Source of the DNA: an uncultured Selenomonadaceae bacterium
Lineage (GTDB): Bacteria; Bacillota; Negativicutes; Selenomonadales; Selenomonadaceae
NCBI GenBank assembly: GCA_905234195.1
Contig: CAJOFR010000004.1
Location: 1 to 64,000 of the forward strand
Reading direction: 5' to 3'
Length of the DNA stretch: 64,000 bases
Positions 8,603 through 17,273 of this stretch are shown here, piece by piece (position 1 is the first letter of the stretch; every line of letters starts with the position of its first letter). The notes below the pieces were generated by a model. The model searched no databases. It saw only the letters and a list, made by a program, of their open reading frames with translations, and was not told the DNA's origin. Position numbers and translations under genes: made by a program.

Positions 8603-9454
8603 TTATTTCGTCCTAGACCATTTATAGTGCATCTTGTAATTTCTGGGATCGTCGGGGTTGTCCGCAAAATCCCCGTCCTTGTCCAAATATCTCGTCAAGT
8701 CATCTTTCAGCCCGCAACTTTCCAGCATGTCAATAACTTTTTCGCGGAATTTTGCATCTCTCAACCCGCGCGCTATCGTGCCGCCGGCGTCGCCGCCAAT
8801 ATCAATCAGAGTATGAACTGCGCCGGTTAAAAGTTTGTTGACGGCAAAATTTGACTCCTTCGGATTCATGCCGAGCTGTTGCGCGTTCTTCAGCATAGCC
8901 TGAACGACGGCGTAAGAAAGATAAGTATTGACCAACAAATAATCGGCAACCTCTTCAAGCTCCCTTTCGTTGCGAACTTCGATAACGTCGCCGCAATCTT
9001 TCAGAATCATGTGCGCCAATTCTTCGGCGTTGGCGGACGCATTTTTGCTTAGCGCGTAAGCCCCAAGCCCCGCGCCCGAAATTATTGACGGCGTCACGAA
9101 AAGACGAACAATTTCATTTTCCGGAAAAGTGTTTTCGAGCGTCGCAATGTTCAAACCTTCGACGAGAGAAATAATCACCGTCCACGAGCTGATTTTTTCG
9201 GCGACCTTCGGGAGAATTCTATTCGCCTCTTCGGGCTTGAAAGCAAAAAACAAAACTGCAGAGCTTGACACAAAATCTTGAAAATTTTTCGCGTAGCCGA
9301 CGCCGTATTTCGTGCGCAGACCAACTCCAATTTTTTCTTCGCAGTTACCGACGTAATAAGCATCTGCGGGACCGTAAACAGTCAAGCCGCGAACCAAAAC
9401 TTCAGTTAAAAAATCATCGCCTCCGATAATACCTTTGACAACTTTCTTGTCCAT
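8603..9454 (-). CDS. Pyrroline-5-carboxylate reductase-like dehydrogenase
   Basis: A 283-residue protein with the P5C reductase architecture: an N-terminal Rossmann domain and a helical C-terminal domain containing VTPSIISGAGLGAYAL and the conserved LLTGAVHTLIDIGGDAGGT region (compare TVxGxAxLL...PxxLrxxVtSPGGTT). The nucleotide-binding loop is GIIGGDDFLTEV rather than the usual GxGNMG, so cofactor use may differ. Could be a diverged proC or a paralogue with another imine or keto substrate. A good ribosome binding site (GAAAGGAAAG) precedes the ATG. Confidence 0.6.
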   Translation of the reverse strand: MDKKVVKGIIGGDDFLTEVLVRGLTVYGPADAYYVGNCEEKIGVGLRTKYGVGYAKNFQDFVSSSAVLFFAFKPEEANRILPKVAEKISSWTVIISLVEGLNIATLENTFPENEIVRLFVTPSIISGAGLGAYALSKNASANAEELAHMILKDCGDVIEVRNERELEEVADYLLVNTYLSYAVVQAMLKNAQQLGMNPKESNFAVNKLLTGAVHTLIDIGGDAGGTIARGLRDAKFREKVIDMLESCGLKDDLTRYLDKDGDFADNPDDPRNYKMHYKWSRTK

Positions 9455-9532
9455 AAAAAAACTTTCCTTTCTAATTGGGATAAAAATATTTTATAACAAA
9501 TGAACAAAACACGCAACGCCGCGCCGAAATTT

Positions 9533-10867
9533 TTAGCCGATAAGTTTTATCACGACGAAAATCGCCAGCCCGATAATCGAGCCGACAATAGAGCCGTTCA
9601 TTCTTATCCAGACAAAATCTTTTTCCGCCTTGCCGTAAACAATTTCATTCAGCTGGTCGGCGGTGAGTTTTTCCAGCGCGAATTTTGCAATCCTGCCAAT
9701 CATCGGCTGCGCGTAGAGTGCCACCCGTATCGTCAAGTCATAAACAAATTTTTCGACTTCAGTTTTAATCGGACCGTCAACTTTTAGGAGCGCAACAAAA
9801 TTATCGTACGCTTCGTCAAAAATTTTGAAGAGAGCGACGCCGAGATTTTTCGTGTTCAGCTGAAGGGATCTTTCGTTTTGCGTGACGGAAATGAACGCGA
9901 CTAAATCGACGGAAACAATTTGCTTTTCGAGGTTGTTGAAGGCGGATTCTATTGCGTCTTCAATCGGCAGGGCGGCGGCCAAATCGATCTGTATCCTTTC
10001 CGCCAAATCTCTGAACTGCGGAGTATCTGCCATTTCCGAAATTTTTAAGCGACATTCGTTCAAAGTCCGCCGCTGCAAAGGTGAATCGATTGAAAGTTCG
10101 TCAAGCAATTTCAAAAGTTGTGTTTGCATGATTTCCGCCGCTTCCTCGAAGTTCACCAAGTCCAACGCTTGAGCCAGCCCCGCCATTAGCATGGAGAAAA
10201 CTCCCGCCGATTGAGTTTTTTCCTGCGCGTATTTTTCCAAGACCGCCTGAAGTTTTTTTCTTGTTTCGATTTTTTCAGCCGTGACTCGAATTTTTTTCAC
10301 GAGCCCGACGAAAATTCCTTTGTCGACTTCGCTCTGTTTGATTCGGCTACCACATTCGCTTATCAAAACTTCTATCGGCAGGTTGCAAAATTCACGGCGG
10401 AGTTTGTTGGCGATAATTTTTGCGCTTGCCTCTTTGTTCATCGTCGCGACATATTTTTTTGCGGCTTCCAAAAGTTCTGTCAGTAAAAATTGACGGATTT
10501 CCGGCTTTTCGAGATATTCCACGAGCAAGGGCAATAATTTTATCTGGCTGATTTTTTTGAAGATAGTGCGCCGTGAAAAAAATTCGCCCTGCACCATTTG
10601 CACCGACGCCTTGACAAATTCTTCGCGCCTGTTCGGAAGTATCGCCGTGTGAAACGGAAAACCGAGCGGCTTTTTGAAAAGCGCGGTGACTGCAAACCAA
10701 TCCGCGACGCCGCCGACCATTGCCGCCTCTGTCACGAACAAAAATCCTTCCGCGAAAATTGATTCGGGGTGAAAAATTTTAAGTATGACTGCAAAAAGAA
10801 AAGAAAGTGCCGCGACCGTCAAAGTTGTGTCGGCGTCGTTCCACTTATTCATTCTCTGTTCGTTCAA
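9533..10867 (-). CDS. DUF445 family membrane protein (copy 2)
   Basis: A 444-residue protein with an N-terminal membrane hairpin (about residues 12-50), the family motif GGVADWFAVTALFKKPLGFPFHTAILPNR split here at its core GGVADWFAVTALF, a long helical central region and a C-terminal membrane anchor (MNGSIVGSIIGLAIFVVIKLI). DUF445/YheB proteins are envelope proteins of unknown molecular role. It follows a paralogue (10890-12242) in tandem on the same strand, 22 bases apart. Confidence 0.8.
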   Translation of the reverse strand: MNEQRMNKWNDADTTLTVAALSFLFAVILKIFHPESIFAEGFLFVTEAAMVGGVADWFAVTALFKKPLGFPFHTAILPNRREEFVKASVQMVQGEFFSRRTIFKKISQIKLLPLLVEYLEKPEIRQFLLTELLEAAKKYVATMNKEASAKIIANKLRREFCNLPIEVLISECGSRIKQSEVDKGIFVGLVKKIRVTAEKIETRKKLQAVLEKYAQEKTQSAGVFSMLMAGLAQALDLVNFEEAAEIMQTQLLKLLDELSIDSPLQRRTLNECRLKISEMADTPQFRDLAERIQIDLAAALPIEDAIESAFNNLEKQIVSVDLVAFISVTQNERSLQLNTKNLGVALFKIFDEAYDNFVALLKVDGPIKTEVEKFVYDLTIRVALYAQPMIGRIAKFALEKLTADQLNEIVYGKAEKDFVWIRMNGSIVGSIIGLAIFVVIKLIG

Positions 10868-10889
10868 AATTCAAACTCCTTTCCAAAAT

Positions 10890-12242
10890 TTAATGAGCGA
10901 CGAAGTTTTCAATAATCTGTGAAACAACGTATAAGAGCATGCCGACCGCCGCGCCGCAAACCGAGCCGTTGATTCTAATCATTTGCAAATCGTCCGAAAC
11001 GCGGCTTTCAACAAACTCCGTCAGCTCCTTGTTGTTGAAACGATTGAGCCGCTCGCGAACCATGTCCGGAATTTGCCCGTGATATTCTTCAAGAGTATTT
11101 TCGATTAATTTTTTAACAACCCTGTCGAATTTATTTTGCGCGATAACATCGCCGGCGAACTCCTCAATTTTTTCGTCGATAAGATTTTCAACTGCCGCGC
11201 GCCAAATCGGATCTTGCCGATCTATTTTCACGATACGGCTATTCTGCGGATTGGCGGCATTTTTTCTGCTAATCTCCTCCAAAATCGCGGGGTCGACTTC
11301 GCCTTTAACGTTAATGTCCAGCCAATTTTGAATGTAGTCCGCCGCGTTAAACTTGCCGCTGAAAATATTCCTAAGCTCCATTTGAAATTTTTTGTAGTCA
11401 ACGGACGCGACGGCGGATTTCACGAAACCGGCAAAAGTATCCGTCAGATTTTTACTTTCTTTGGAGTTTTCGGTCTTCAAAATTTTTAAAGTGCTTCCGA
11501 TTTTCTCCTCGACGTTATCGTTTATGATGCTGAGAATTTTTTCGTCGGTCAAGTTCATAGACGAAAGCACCATTGCGCGCCCGGCAGAATCCCCCTCGTA
11601 AGCCTCGCGCAGTGCGGTAATTTTTTCGAGGATAGTGCGTTGCATGTGTTCGGACTGAATAATTTTTTTGCCGGTCTTCAGCAACTCAATCAAAATGCGG
11701 CGGCTATATTTTTCGTCCGTCACTATTTGTAAGACAGAGGTGACAATTTTTTCAGCGTCGAGATTTTTAATTTCGTTTTCGACAATCGGGGTGACTGCCT
11801 TCGCGATAACGCCGCTGTCTATTCGCGCAAAAAGTTCGCTCAAAATATCGTAGGACAGGTCTTTAATTTTTTCGCGCCCCTGATAATTTTTCAAGTAGTC
11901 AATCAAAAGTTTCGCGGCGTCTTCTTCGCGAATAATGTCCATGATATTTTTCGTGTTAAGCAAATCATTTTCGACAAAGTTGGTGATAGCTTCGGTGTAA
12001 CGTCCGCGATTTCTCTTCAAAAGTTCCGTGCGATAGCTTATGCCCAGCGGCTTATGAAACAGCGCGGTGACTGCAAACCAGTCCGCAAGCCCGCCGATTG
12101 TCGCCGCGATAAATCCATGATTCAAAAGCCCGATAACATGAGCCGATAAAAAATTTGTGAACGGGGAAATTGAAGGCAAAGTCCCCGCCGCCAAGATTGC
12201 ACATGTCGCCAAAGTTGCGTTGGCTTTAGTTTTGTTCTGCAA
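10890..12242 (-). CDS. DUF445 family membrane protein (copy 1)
   Basis: A 450-residue paralogue of its downstream neighbour, with the same N-terminal motif GGLADWFAVTALFHKPLG, a predominantly helical charged middle, and a C-terminal helix beginning IRINGSVCGAAVGMLLYVVSQII. Function is unknown. The two genes appear to be an operon formed by tandem duplication; the similarity is concentrated at the ends. Upstream lies a divergent intergenic region containing one copy of the three-hairpin repeat. Confidence 0.8.
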   Translation of the reverse strand: MQNKTKANATLATCAILAAGTLPSISPFTNFLSAHVIGLLNHGFIAATIGGLADWFAVTALFHKPLGISYRTELLKRNRGRYTEAITNFVENDLLNTKNIMDIIREEDAAKLLIDYLKNYQGREKIKDLSYDILSELFARIDSGVIAKAVTPIVENEIKNLDAEKIVTSVLQIVTDEKYSRRILIELLKTGKKIIQSEHMQRTILEKITALREAYEGDSAGRAMVLSSMNLTDEKILSIINDNVEEKIGSTLKILKTENSKESKNLTDTFAGFVKSAVASVDYKKFQMELRNIFSGKFNAADYIQNWLDINVKGEVDPAILEEISRKNAANPQNSRIVKIDRQDPIWRAAVENLIDEKIEEFAGDVIAQNKFDRVVKKLIENTLEEYHGQIPDMVRERLNRFNNKELTEFVESRVSDDLQMIRINGSVCGAAVGMLLYVVSQIIENFVAH

Positions 12243-12542
12243 ATTCCAAAAACCTCCCGAAAAAAATTTTCCCTATTATATCAGATAATTAATTTGCTTG
12301 ACAGGATTTTTAACGCTAAATATAATTTTTGTCAACCTGTTTTTCTTTTTGAGTCTAGCACTTACTTTCCTTTCTAAAAGTTTTTTCCTCTTTTGAATGA
12401 ACATCTACTTTTCTTTTGATCGCAAAAGAAAAGTAGCAAAAGAAAACTGCCCGCAGAGGTCGCATCACGCGACCAAATGCGGGCGGCCGCACATCCCTGT
12501 GCGGCTGTTTTAAAATTTTTGACTTTAAGGAAGTTGATAAGG
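12243..12542. other. Divergent intergenic region with three-hairpin repeat
   Basis: This 300-base region separates divergent genes. It holds an AT-rich left part that probably includes the DUF445 promoter and the complete repeat copy A at 12405-12505 (annotated separately). An open frame entering from 12477 runs through the repeat and joins the downstream gene, but it has no ribosome binding site and I consider it non-coding. Confidence 0.6.
12405..12505 (+). repeat. Three-hairpin intergenic repeat, copy A
   Basis: Hairpin 1: CTACTTTTCTTTTG at 12405-12418 pairs perfectly with 12423-12436 (14 bp, loop ATCG). A linker CAAAAGAAAACT follows. Hairpin 2: GCCCGCA/TGCGGGC (12449-12455/12478-12484) encloses GGTCGC/GCGACC. 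Hairpin 3: GCCGCACA/TGTGCGGC with loop TCCC (12486-12505). Hairpin 2 is identical over 36 bases to that of copy B. Confidence 0.9.
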
Positions 12543-13430
12543 TTGAACAGACTGCTGGAATTAGTGCCGCCGAATTTTTCCGGAGACGCCGCCGCGCTCG
12601 TCATAGAATCGCCGGAATATTTGGCAGGGTTGCGCGAGCTGATGCCCAATTCAAAAATTTTGCTGATGACTGCAGAAAGAAATCCCGCGACAATCGAACT
12701 CTGCAAAAAATTTCGCGCAGATTTCATGGCGGGAGATTACGCGCGCGGCGCACTGCCGAAGGAACCAAAAATTTTCGACGTGATAATCGCGGAAGATTGC
12801 TTGACTTGCGCGCCAAATTTTTACGTGACACTTTTGGAACTGAATCACCTGCTGAAAGATTCGGGGTTCGTGCTGACAAAATTTTTCAACGTAAGATTTA
12901 TCGGCGTGCTGGAAAATTTGCGGCTCGGAAAATTTTCCGCACACGAAAAAAGATTTTGGGCAAAGTGGGACGTCGTGAAACTACTGGACGACGCGACATA
13001 CAAGGAGATTAGATTTTTGCCCGGCGAAAAAATTGACGGGGCAGAAATTTTTTCTGTCGACGCCTGGATAAATTTTGGTTTCGATAATTTCAGCGACGAC
13101 CTTCTGACAAAAAGTTGGCTGGTCAAGGCGCGCAAGTGCACGGCGGAAGTTGCCGCCCTCAAGGAATTTTACACGGAGGAGGTTCGCGCGGAACTGTCGC
13201 GGCTTTTGCACAGAATCGAATATGAAATTGACGTCGAGAAAAATTTTTCCGCGCTGATTGAGCTTTGTCGTCGCGAAAATATTTTTGACGATTATCTTGC
13301 GGATTTTGTCGCGCAGGTCGTAGTTCACCAGCGGGCGATTAATTTTATCGTGGCGCGCGCGCGGGATTTTGGTTTCAATCTTCAAACTTTAGAAACTTTA
13401 AATAATTTTGATTCGACTAAAATCTATTGA
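12543..13430 (+). CDS. Methyltransferase-like protein, unknown substrate
   Basis: A 295-residue protein. The first 180 residues read like a class I SAM-dependent methyltransferase fold: a GDAAALVIESP strand, ILLMTAERNPATIELCKKF resembling motif II, and FDVIIAEDCLTCAPNFYVTL followed by LLKDSGFVLTKF, the usual post-motif layout. The glycine-rich motif I is not recognisable, so activity is uncertain. The helical C-terminal domain is unlike anything I know. The TTG at 12543 is chosen because AAGGAAG lies about ten bases upstream and the longer frame passes through a repeat element. ispH follows in the same direction. Confidence 0.5.
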   Translation: MNRLLELVPPNFSGDAAALVIESPEYLAGLRELMPNSKILLMTAERNPATIELCKKFRADFMAGDYARGALPKEPKIFDVIIAEDCLTCAPNFYVTLLELNHLLKDSGFVLTKFFNVRFIGVLENLRLGKFSAHEKRFWAKWDVVKLLDDATYKEIRFLPGEKIDGAEIFSVDAWINFGFDNFSDDLLTKSWLVKARKCTAEVAALKEFYTEEVRAELSRLLHRIEYEIDVEKNFSALIELCRRENIFDDYLADFVAQVVVHQRAINFIVARARDFGFNLQTLETLNNFDSTKIY

Positions 13431-13518
13431 TTCTGCTTGATTGTTGTGATAAACTGTACACTAGCGGCGAATTGTTGAGGTAAAATCTTGTTTGCCGCTG
13501 ACCGGAAAGGTGAAAATT

Positions 13519-14343
13519 ATGGAGGTAGTTTTAGCAGAGTATTTGGGCTTTTGTTACGGCGTGAAGCGGGCGATTAAAATCGCAAGAGAGCACGCGGACG
13601 GAAAGAGTTGCACGTTGGGCCCGATAATCCACAATCCGCAAATGGTTAGGCGTCTCGAAAAGGAAGGCGTCGGCATGATTGAAAATTTATCGGAAATGAC
13701 GGAGGGCACGGTTATTATTCGTTCGCATGGAGTCGGTCCGCAGGTATACGACGAAATAAAGGCGAAGGGTCTCAAGGTTGTCGATGCTACTTGTCCTCAC
13801 GTGAAAAGGGCACAACTTGCGGCGAAGGAATTGGCGGAGGGCGGTTACCAAGTGGTTATCGTCGGAGAAAAAAATCATCCCGAAGTTAAAAGTATTTTCG
13901 AGTGGGCAGACAAGCGGGCGGTGATTCTTGAGACGGAAGAAGAGGCGGAAGGTTTTGCGCCTTGTCCGAAACTGGGGATTGTTTCGCAGACGACGGTAGC
14001 GGGAGAGCGTTTCGAGAAAATGGTTTTGCGTTTGTTGAGCAAGTCGGCGGATATTCGGATTTTAAGGACGATATGCACGGCGACTGAACAAAGGCAGACA
14101 GCGGCAATGGAACTCGCCTCAAAAGTCGATGTGATGATAGTCGTGGGCGGCAGGAACAGTGCGAACACCACCAGACTTGCGAAACTCTGCGGAAGCAAAT
14201 GCAGGACTTATCACATAGAGACTGCCGAAGAAATTTTACCCGAATGGTTTTCAAAATCCAAAAAAGTTGGTATCACAGCCGGAGCCTCAACACCGGACTG
14301 GATTATCAGGGAGGTTTCAAAGAGTGTCAGAGGAAGTTATTAA
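13519..14343 (+). CDS. ispH: 4-hydroxy-3-methylbut-2-enyl diphosphate reductase
   Basis: A 274-residue [4Fe-4S] enzyme that performs the last step of the MEP isoprenoid pathway, giving IPP and DMAPP. The three cluster cysteines are visible: LGFCYGVKRA (Cys12), VDATCPHVKRAQ and TICTATEQRQ; the substrate-binding motifs RSHGV and GGRNSANTTRL, and the end motif TAGASTPDWII, are intact. The start at 13519 follows GGAAAGGTG. The end overlaps the rpsA start by 20 bases in another frame; in related Firmicutes the two are commonly one fused protein. Confidence 0.95.
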   Translation: MEVVLAEYLGFCYGVKRAIKIAREHADGKSCTLGPIIHNPQMVRRLEKEGVGMIENLSEMTEGTVIIRSHGVGPQVYDEIKAKGLKVVDATCPHVKRAQLAAKELAEGGYQVVIVGEKNHPEVKSIFEWADKRAVILETEEEAEGFAPCPKLGIVSQTTVAGERFEKMVLRLLSKSADIRILRTICTATEQRQTAAMELASKVDVMIVVGGRNSANTTRLAKLCGSKCRTYHIETAEEILPEWFSKSKKVGITAGASTPDWIIREVSKSVRGSY

Positions 14344-15454
14344 GAGCGCGGAAGATATGAACAGCTGGCTTGATGAAGCGGGAGATATGGAGAATATCCG
14401 CGAACACGAAATCGTCGAAGGAACTGTCGTTCAGGTAAATCACAACGAGGCGTTCGTCGATATTGGTTACAAGCAGGAAATTCCCATTCCTAAAAAAGAA
14501 TTGGCTTCCCCCGAGCCCGAATCTGCAGAAGACGTTGTCAAAGTCGGCGAAAAAATCGAAGTCTATATTCAATCGCTCGGCGGAGAAAACGGCGGTGTCC
14601 TTTCAAAAGTGAAAGCGGATAAAATGTCCGTTTGGAAAGAAATGGACGCACTCAAAGAGAGCGGTAGCCCAATCGAAGCTAAAATAACCCAAGTGGTCAA
14701 GGGAGGTCTTGTTGCTTCTGTTAAAGGACTGCGCGGCTTTATTCCGGCATCTCAAATGGAACTGCATTTCGTGAAAGACCTTTCAGTTTATGTTGATAAG
14801 ACCGTTGAGGTTGTGCCGATTGAGATTGACAAATACAAGCAGCGTTTGATTCTTTCGCGCCGTCGGCTTTTGGAAAAAGACCGCGAAGGTAAACAGCAAG
14901 AAATTTTTGATACGCTGGAGGCAGGGCAGGTCGTCAAAGGCGTCGTCAAGCGTCTGGTGGATTATGGCGCATTTATTGACGTCGGCGGAGTCGACGGGCT
15001 GGCGCATATTTCGGATCTTTCGTGGGAGCGCGTCAATCACCCTTCGGATATTTTGCAGATCGGTCAAGAAGTCGACGTCTATATTAAAAACGTTGACCCC
15101 GAGACGAGAAGGATTTCTCTTTCGCTGAAAAATACCCAAAACGACCCGTGGGTTGAGAGAGCCGAAAAGTACGTCGAAGGCGATATTATCGAAGGGAAAA
15201 TCGTCAAGCTTGCAAAATTCGGTGCGTTCATGGAAATCGAGCCAGGCTTTGACGGTTTGATACCTATGGGCGAACTTAGCGACCGCCGCATTGAGGACGC
15301 CGAAGAGGCAGTTCAGCTCGACGAGGTTGTTAAGGTTAAAATTATGCGTATAGATCTCAAGCGCAAACGTATTTCTCTTTCGATTAATCGCGCGAAACGT
15401 GACGCGGAGTCGGGTGGCAGACGCCGCTTTTCTGATTCACAGAACAGGAATTAA
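14324..15454 (+). CDS. rpsA: Ribosomal protein S1 (four-domain type)
   Basis: A 376-residue RNA-binding protein with four S1 repeats, beginning at GTVVQVNHNEAFVDIGY, ITQVVKGGLVASVKG, GVVKRLVDYGAFIDVGG and GKIVKLAKFGAFMEIEP. It helps bring mRNA to the 30S subunit or acts as a general RNA-binding factor; Firmicute homologues have four repeats rather than the six of E. coli. The GTG at 14324 is chosen: GGGAGG sits ten bases upstream, inside ispH. It is +1 in frame relative to ispH and starts 20 bases before its stop, so expression is probably coupled. Confidence 0.9.
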   Translation: MSEEVIKSAEDMNSWLDEAGDMENIREHEIVEGTVVQVNHNEAFVDIGYKQEIPIPKKELASPEPESAEDVVKVGEKIEVYIQSLGGENGGVLSKVKADKMSVWKEMDALKESGSPIEAKITQVVKGGLVASVKGLRGFIPASQMELHFVKDLSVYVDKTVEVVPIEIDKYKQRLILSRRRLLEKDREGKQQEIFDTLEAGQVVKGVVKRLVDYGAFIDVGGVDGLAHISDLSWERVNHPSDILQIGQEVDVYIKNVDPETRRISLSLKNTQNDPWVERAEKYVEGDIIEGKIVKLAKFGAFMEIEPGFDGLIPMGELSDRRIEDAEEAVQLDEVVKVKIMRIDLKRKRISLSINRAKRDAESGGRRRFSDSQNRN

Positions 15455-15535
15455 TTTTAAGGGATAAGCTTTAAGGGGTAAGGGGCAAGCGTTAGAATTT
15501 TTTAATCTCTTGTCCCTTTTCTCTTTCCCCTTCTC
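15455..15535. repeat. Purine-rich imperfect inverted repeat, example 1
   Basis: Between rpsA and the M48 gene, strings such as AAGGGATAAG and AAGGGGTAAGGGGCAAG face CTCTTGTCCC and CCCCTTCTCCC around a T-run. Similar words recur at 32.81 and 60.36 kb. The right arm runs into the 3' coding end of the M48 gene. It may also serve as a transcription terminator between the convergent genes. Confidence 0.5.
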
Positions 15536-17273
15536 CCTTTTCGCTAGCCTCTAGTTTTTCGGCGGCGGCGGCGTCAATTTTTTTGAGGTATTCAAGCGGA
15601 ACGGAATGCGGATCTTTTTTGGCGAGCTCGTAGCAAATTCGGTAGCTCTCTTCGGCTCTGGACTTGTCACCGATTTTGTCGTAAATGTCCCCTTGAAGTC
15701 TGTAAGAAACCGCAACTTTGTCGTCGATTTTCAGCGCAAGGTCAACATCTTTCAGCGCAAGGTCATTTTCCCCGCGCATGCGACGAACGTCCGCGCGATT
15801 TAAAAAGTTGTAGAGATTTTCCGGATCCTGCAAAACAGCCTCGTCGACGTCCGCGAGCGCGCCGGAAAAATCTCCGCAAATCGCCTTAGCCCTGCCGCGA
15901 ATCGATAAACATTCGGCAAGGTCGTCTTGATTTTTCGCCGCCATTGCGCGGGCAATCTCTTTCAAGGCAAGTTCGCCGTACTCATAATCGTTGTAAATGT
16001 CGGCGTTAATCCTCAGTTGTTTCGCGGCTTTTTTGTCGGCGTTCAAAGCCTCGTCCCTGATTTTTTGCCAGGCGGCGAGGCGTTTTTTCTCCGCGTCGAA
16101 ATATTTTTGGCGGGTCTTCGGATTTTCATTCTTGTAAGCTGTCGTGACGGCGGCGCGAATTTTTTCGCCAATGTTCAGCGCGAAGGCAATATCACGCACC
16201 TGCTTATAAACTTTGTCGTCGTTCAAAAAATCTGTGTGGTTTGCGACGCCGCGACGAAAATTCCAGCCGTCAACCGAATCATAATCATGAAAACCTTTTG
16301 CCAGCCCGCCGGCGAAGTAATAGGCTTTGTCGGGGGCATTAATTTGCCCGCCGGTATTGAACGCCGTATAAATTTCTTCGCCGTCGACGAAAACTTTGTA
16401 CTGCCGCCCAACTTTTTTAACGGTGACATGCCCGCAACTGTAATCCGTCAAAAGCTGTGACATTTTTTCTTCGCGGACTTCGGTATCGGGGTGGTCGCTG
16501 AAAGTTTCCTCGTTGGGTTTGTCGTGCGCGTCAAATTCCCACAAGTCCCGCGTCTCGTAGCGTAAATAATAATCCATTCGCGCCATAGCCGCCGCACTTC
16601 CGCCGGGATTAAATCCCGCGCTTGTCATAAGAAAAAATCCGCCGGCGTCCGCCTCGTGTTCCGAAGGCAACGTGATACTTTTTGCGATAGAATAATTTAC
16701 AATGCCCGCCATTTTGCTCCAATCAATGTTCGCGCTTTCTATGTTCGCGCCCAAAATCATCGCGCCCATCGATTGAGCGACCGCCTGCGCGTAATTTTTC
16801 GCGGAGTGCTGTTCAATTCCGTGAGTCATCTCGTGAGCAAGCACGGCGGCAATTTTATTTTCGTCCCCGTTTAAAACTTGAATCAAGCCGCGATTTATGC
16901 TGACATAATTCATCGGATAACAAGAGGCGTTAAATTTTTCGCTGTTGTTGACAATCCAAACGAACGGCAGAGAATTTACCTTGAGCGCGTAATTTGAATC
17001 TTCAACAAGCCGCGTCATGATTCTATCGACAAGCTGAACCTCTTCCTTGTTTTCGTAAAGCCCGTTTTCTTTCATGTCTTGACGGCGCGCCGCCATTTGA
17101 GCATTGACGTTGTTGCCTAAAGCCAACATTGAACGCAACGTCGATTTGTACGCCGCCGCCACGCCCAACACTTCCGCCGCCGCTAACCACGCGTCCGCCG
17201 CCGCCGCTTTAATCGGTGTAAAAAATACGGCGAACATCATGACCGCCGCAATTATTTTTGAAAAGAGTTTCAT
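15492..17273 (-). CDS. M48 family metalloprotease with TPR repeats
   Basis: A 593-residue secreted or periplasmic protease. It begins with a signal peptide (MKLFSKIIAAVMMFAVFFTP, cleavage near AAAADA) and has the zinc motif in LAHEMTHGIEQH with a downstream glutamate in LPSEHEADAGGFFLM. The C-terminal third contains TPR-like helices (ALADVDEAVLQDPENLYNF, ALKDVDLALKIDDKVAVS). This layout recalls BepA-type outer-membrane quality-control proteases. Its start overlaps the histidine kinase stop (ATGA), so it is probably part of that operon. The last 18 residues are a Glu/Lys/Gly tail encoded by a purine-rich repeat. Confidence 0.85.
   Translation of the reverse strand: MKLFSKIIAAVMMFAVFFTPIKAAAADAWLAAAEVLGVAAAYKSTLRSMLALGNNVNAQMAARRQDMKENGLYENKEEVQLVDRIMTRLVEDSNYALKVNSLPFVWIVNNSEKFNASCYPMNYVSINRGLIQVLNGDENKIAAVLAHEMTHGIEQHSAKNYAQAVAQSMGAMILGANIESANIDWSKMAGIVNYSIAKSITLPSEHEADAGGFFLMTSAGFNPGGSAAAMARMDYYLRYETRDLWEFDAHDKPNEETFSDHPDTEVREEKMSQLLTDYSCGHVTVKKVGRQYKVFVDGEEIYTAFNTGGQINAPDKAYYFAGGLAKGFHDYDSVDGWNFRRGVANHTDFLNDDKVYKQVRDIAFALNIGEKIRAAVTTAYKNENPKTRQKYFDAEKKRLAAWQKIRDEALNADKKAAKQLRINADIYNDYEYGELALKEIARAMAAKNQDDLAECLSIRGRAKAICGDFSGALADVDEAVLQDPENLYNFLNRADVRRMRGENDLALKDVDLALKIDDKVAVSYRLQGDIYDKIGDKSRAEESYRICYELAKKDPHSVPLEYLKKIDAAAAEKLEASEKGEGEREKGQEIKKF

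Noticed and set aside
12477-12542. Upstream extension of the methyltransferase-like frame
   Set aside because: Encoded by the repeat element; no ribosome binding site. The TTG at 12543 is better placed.
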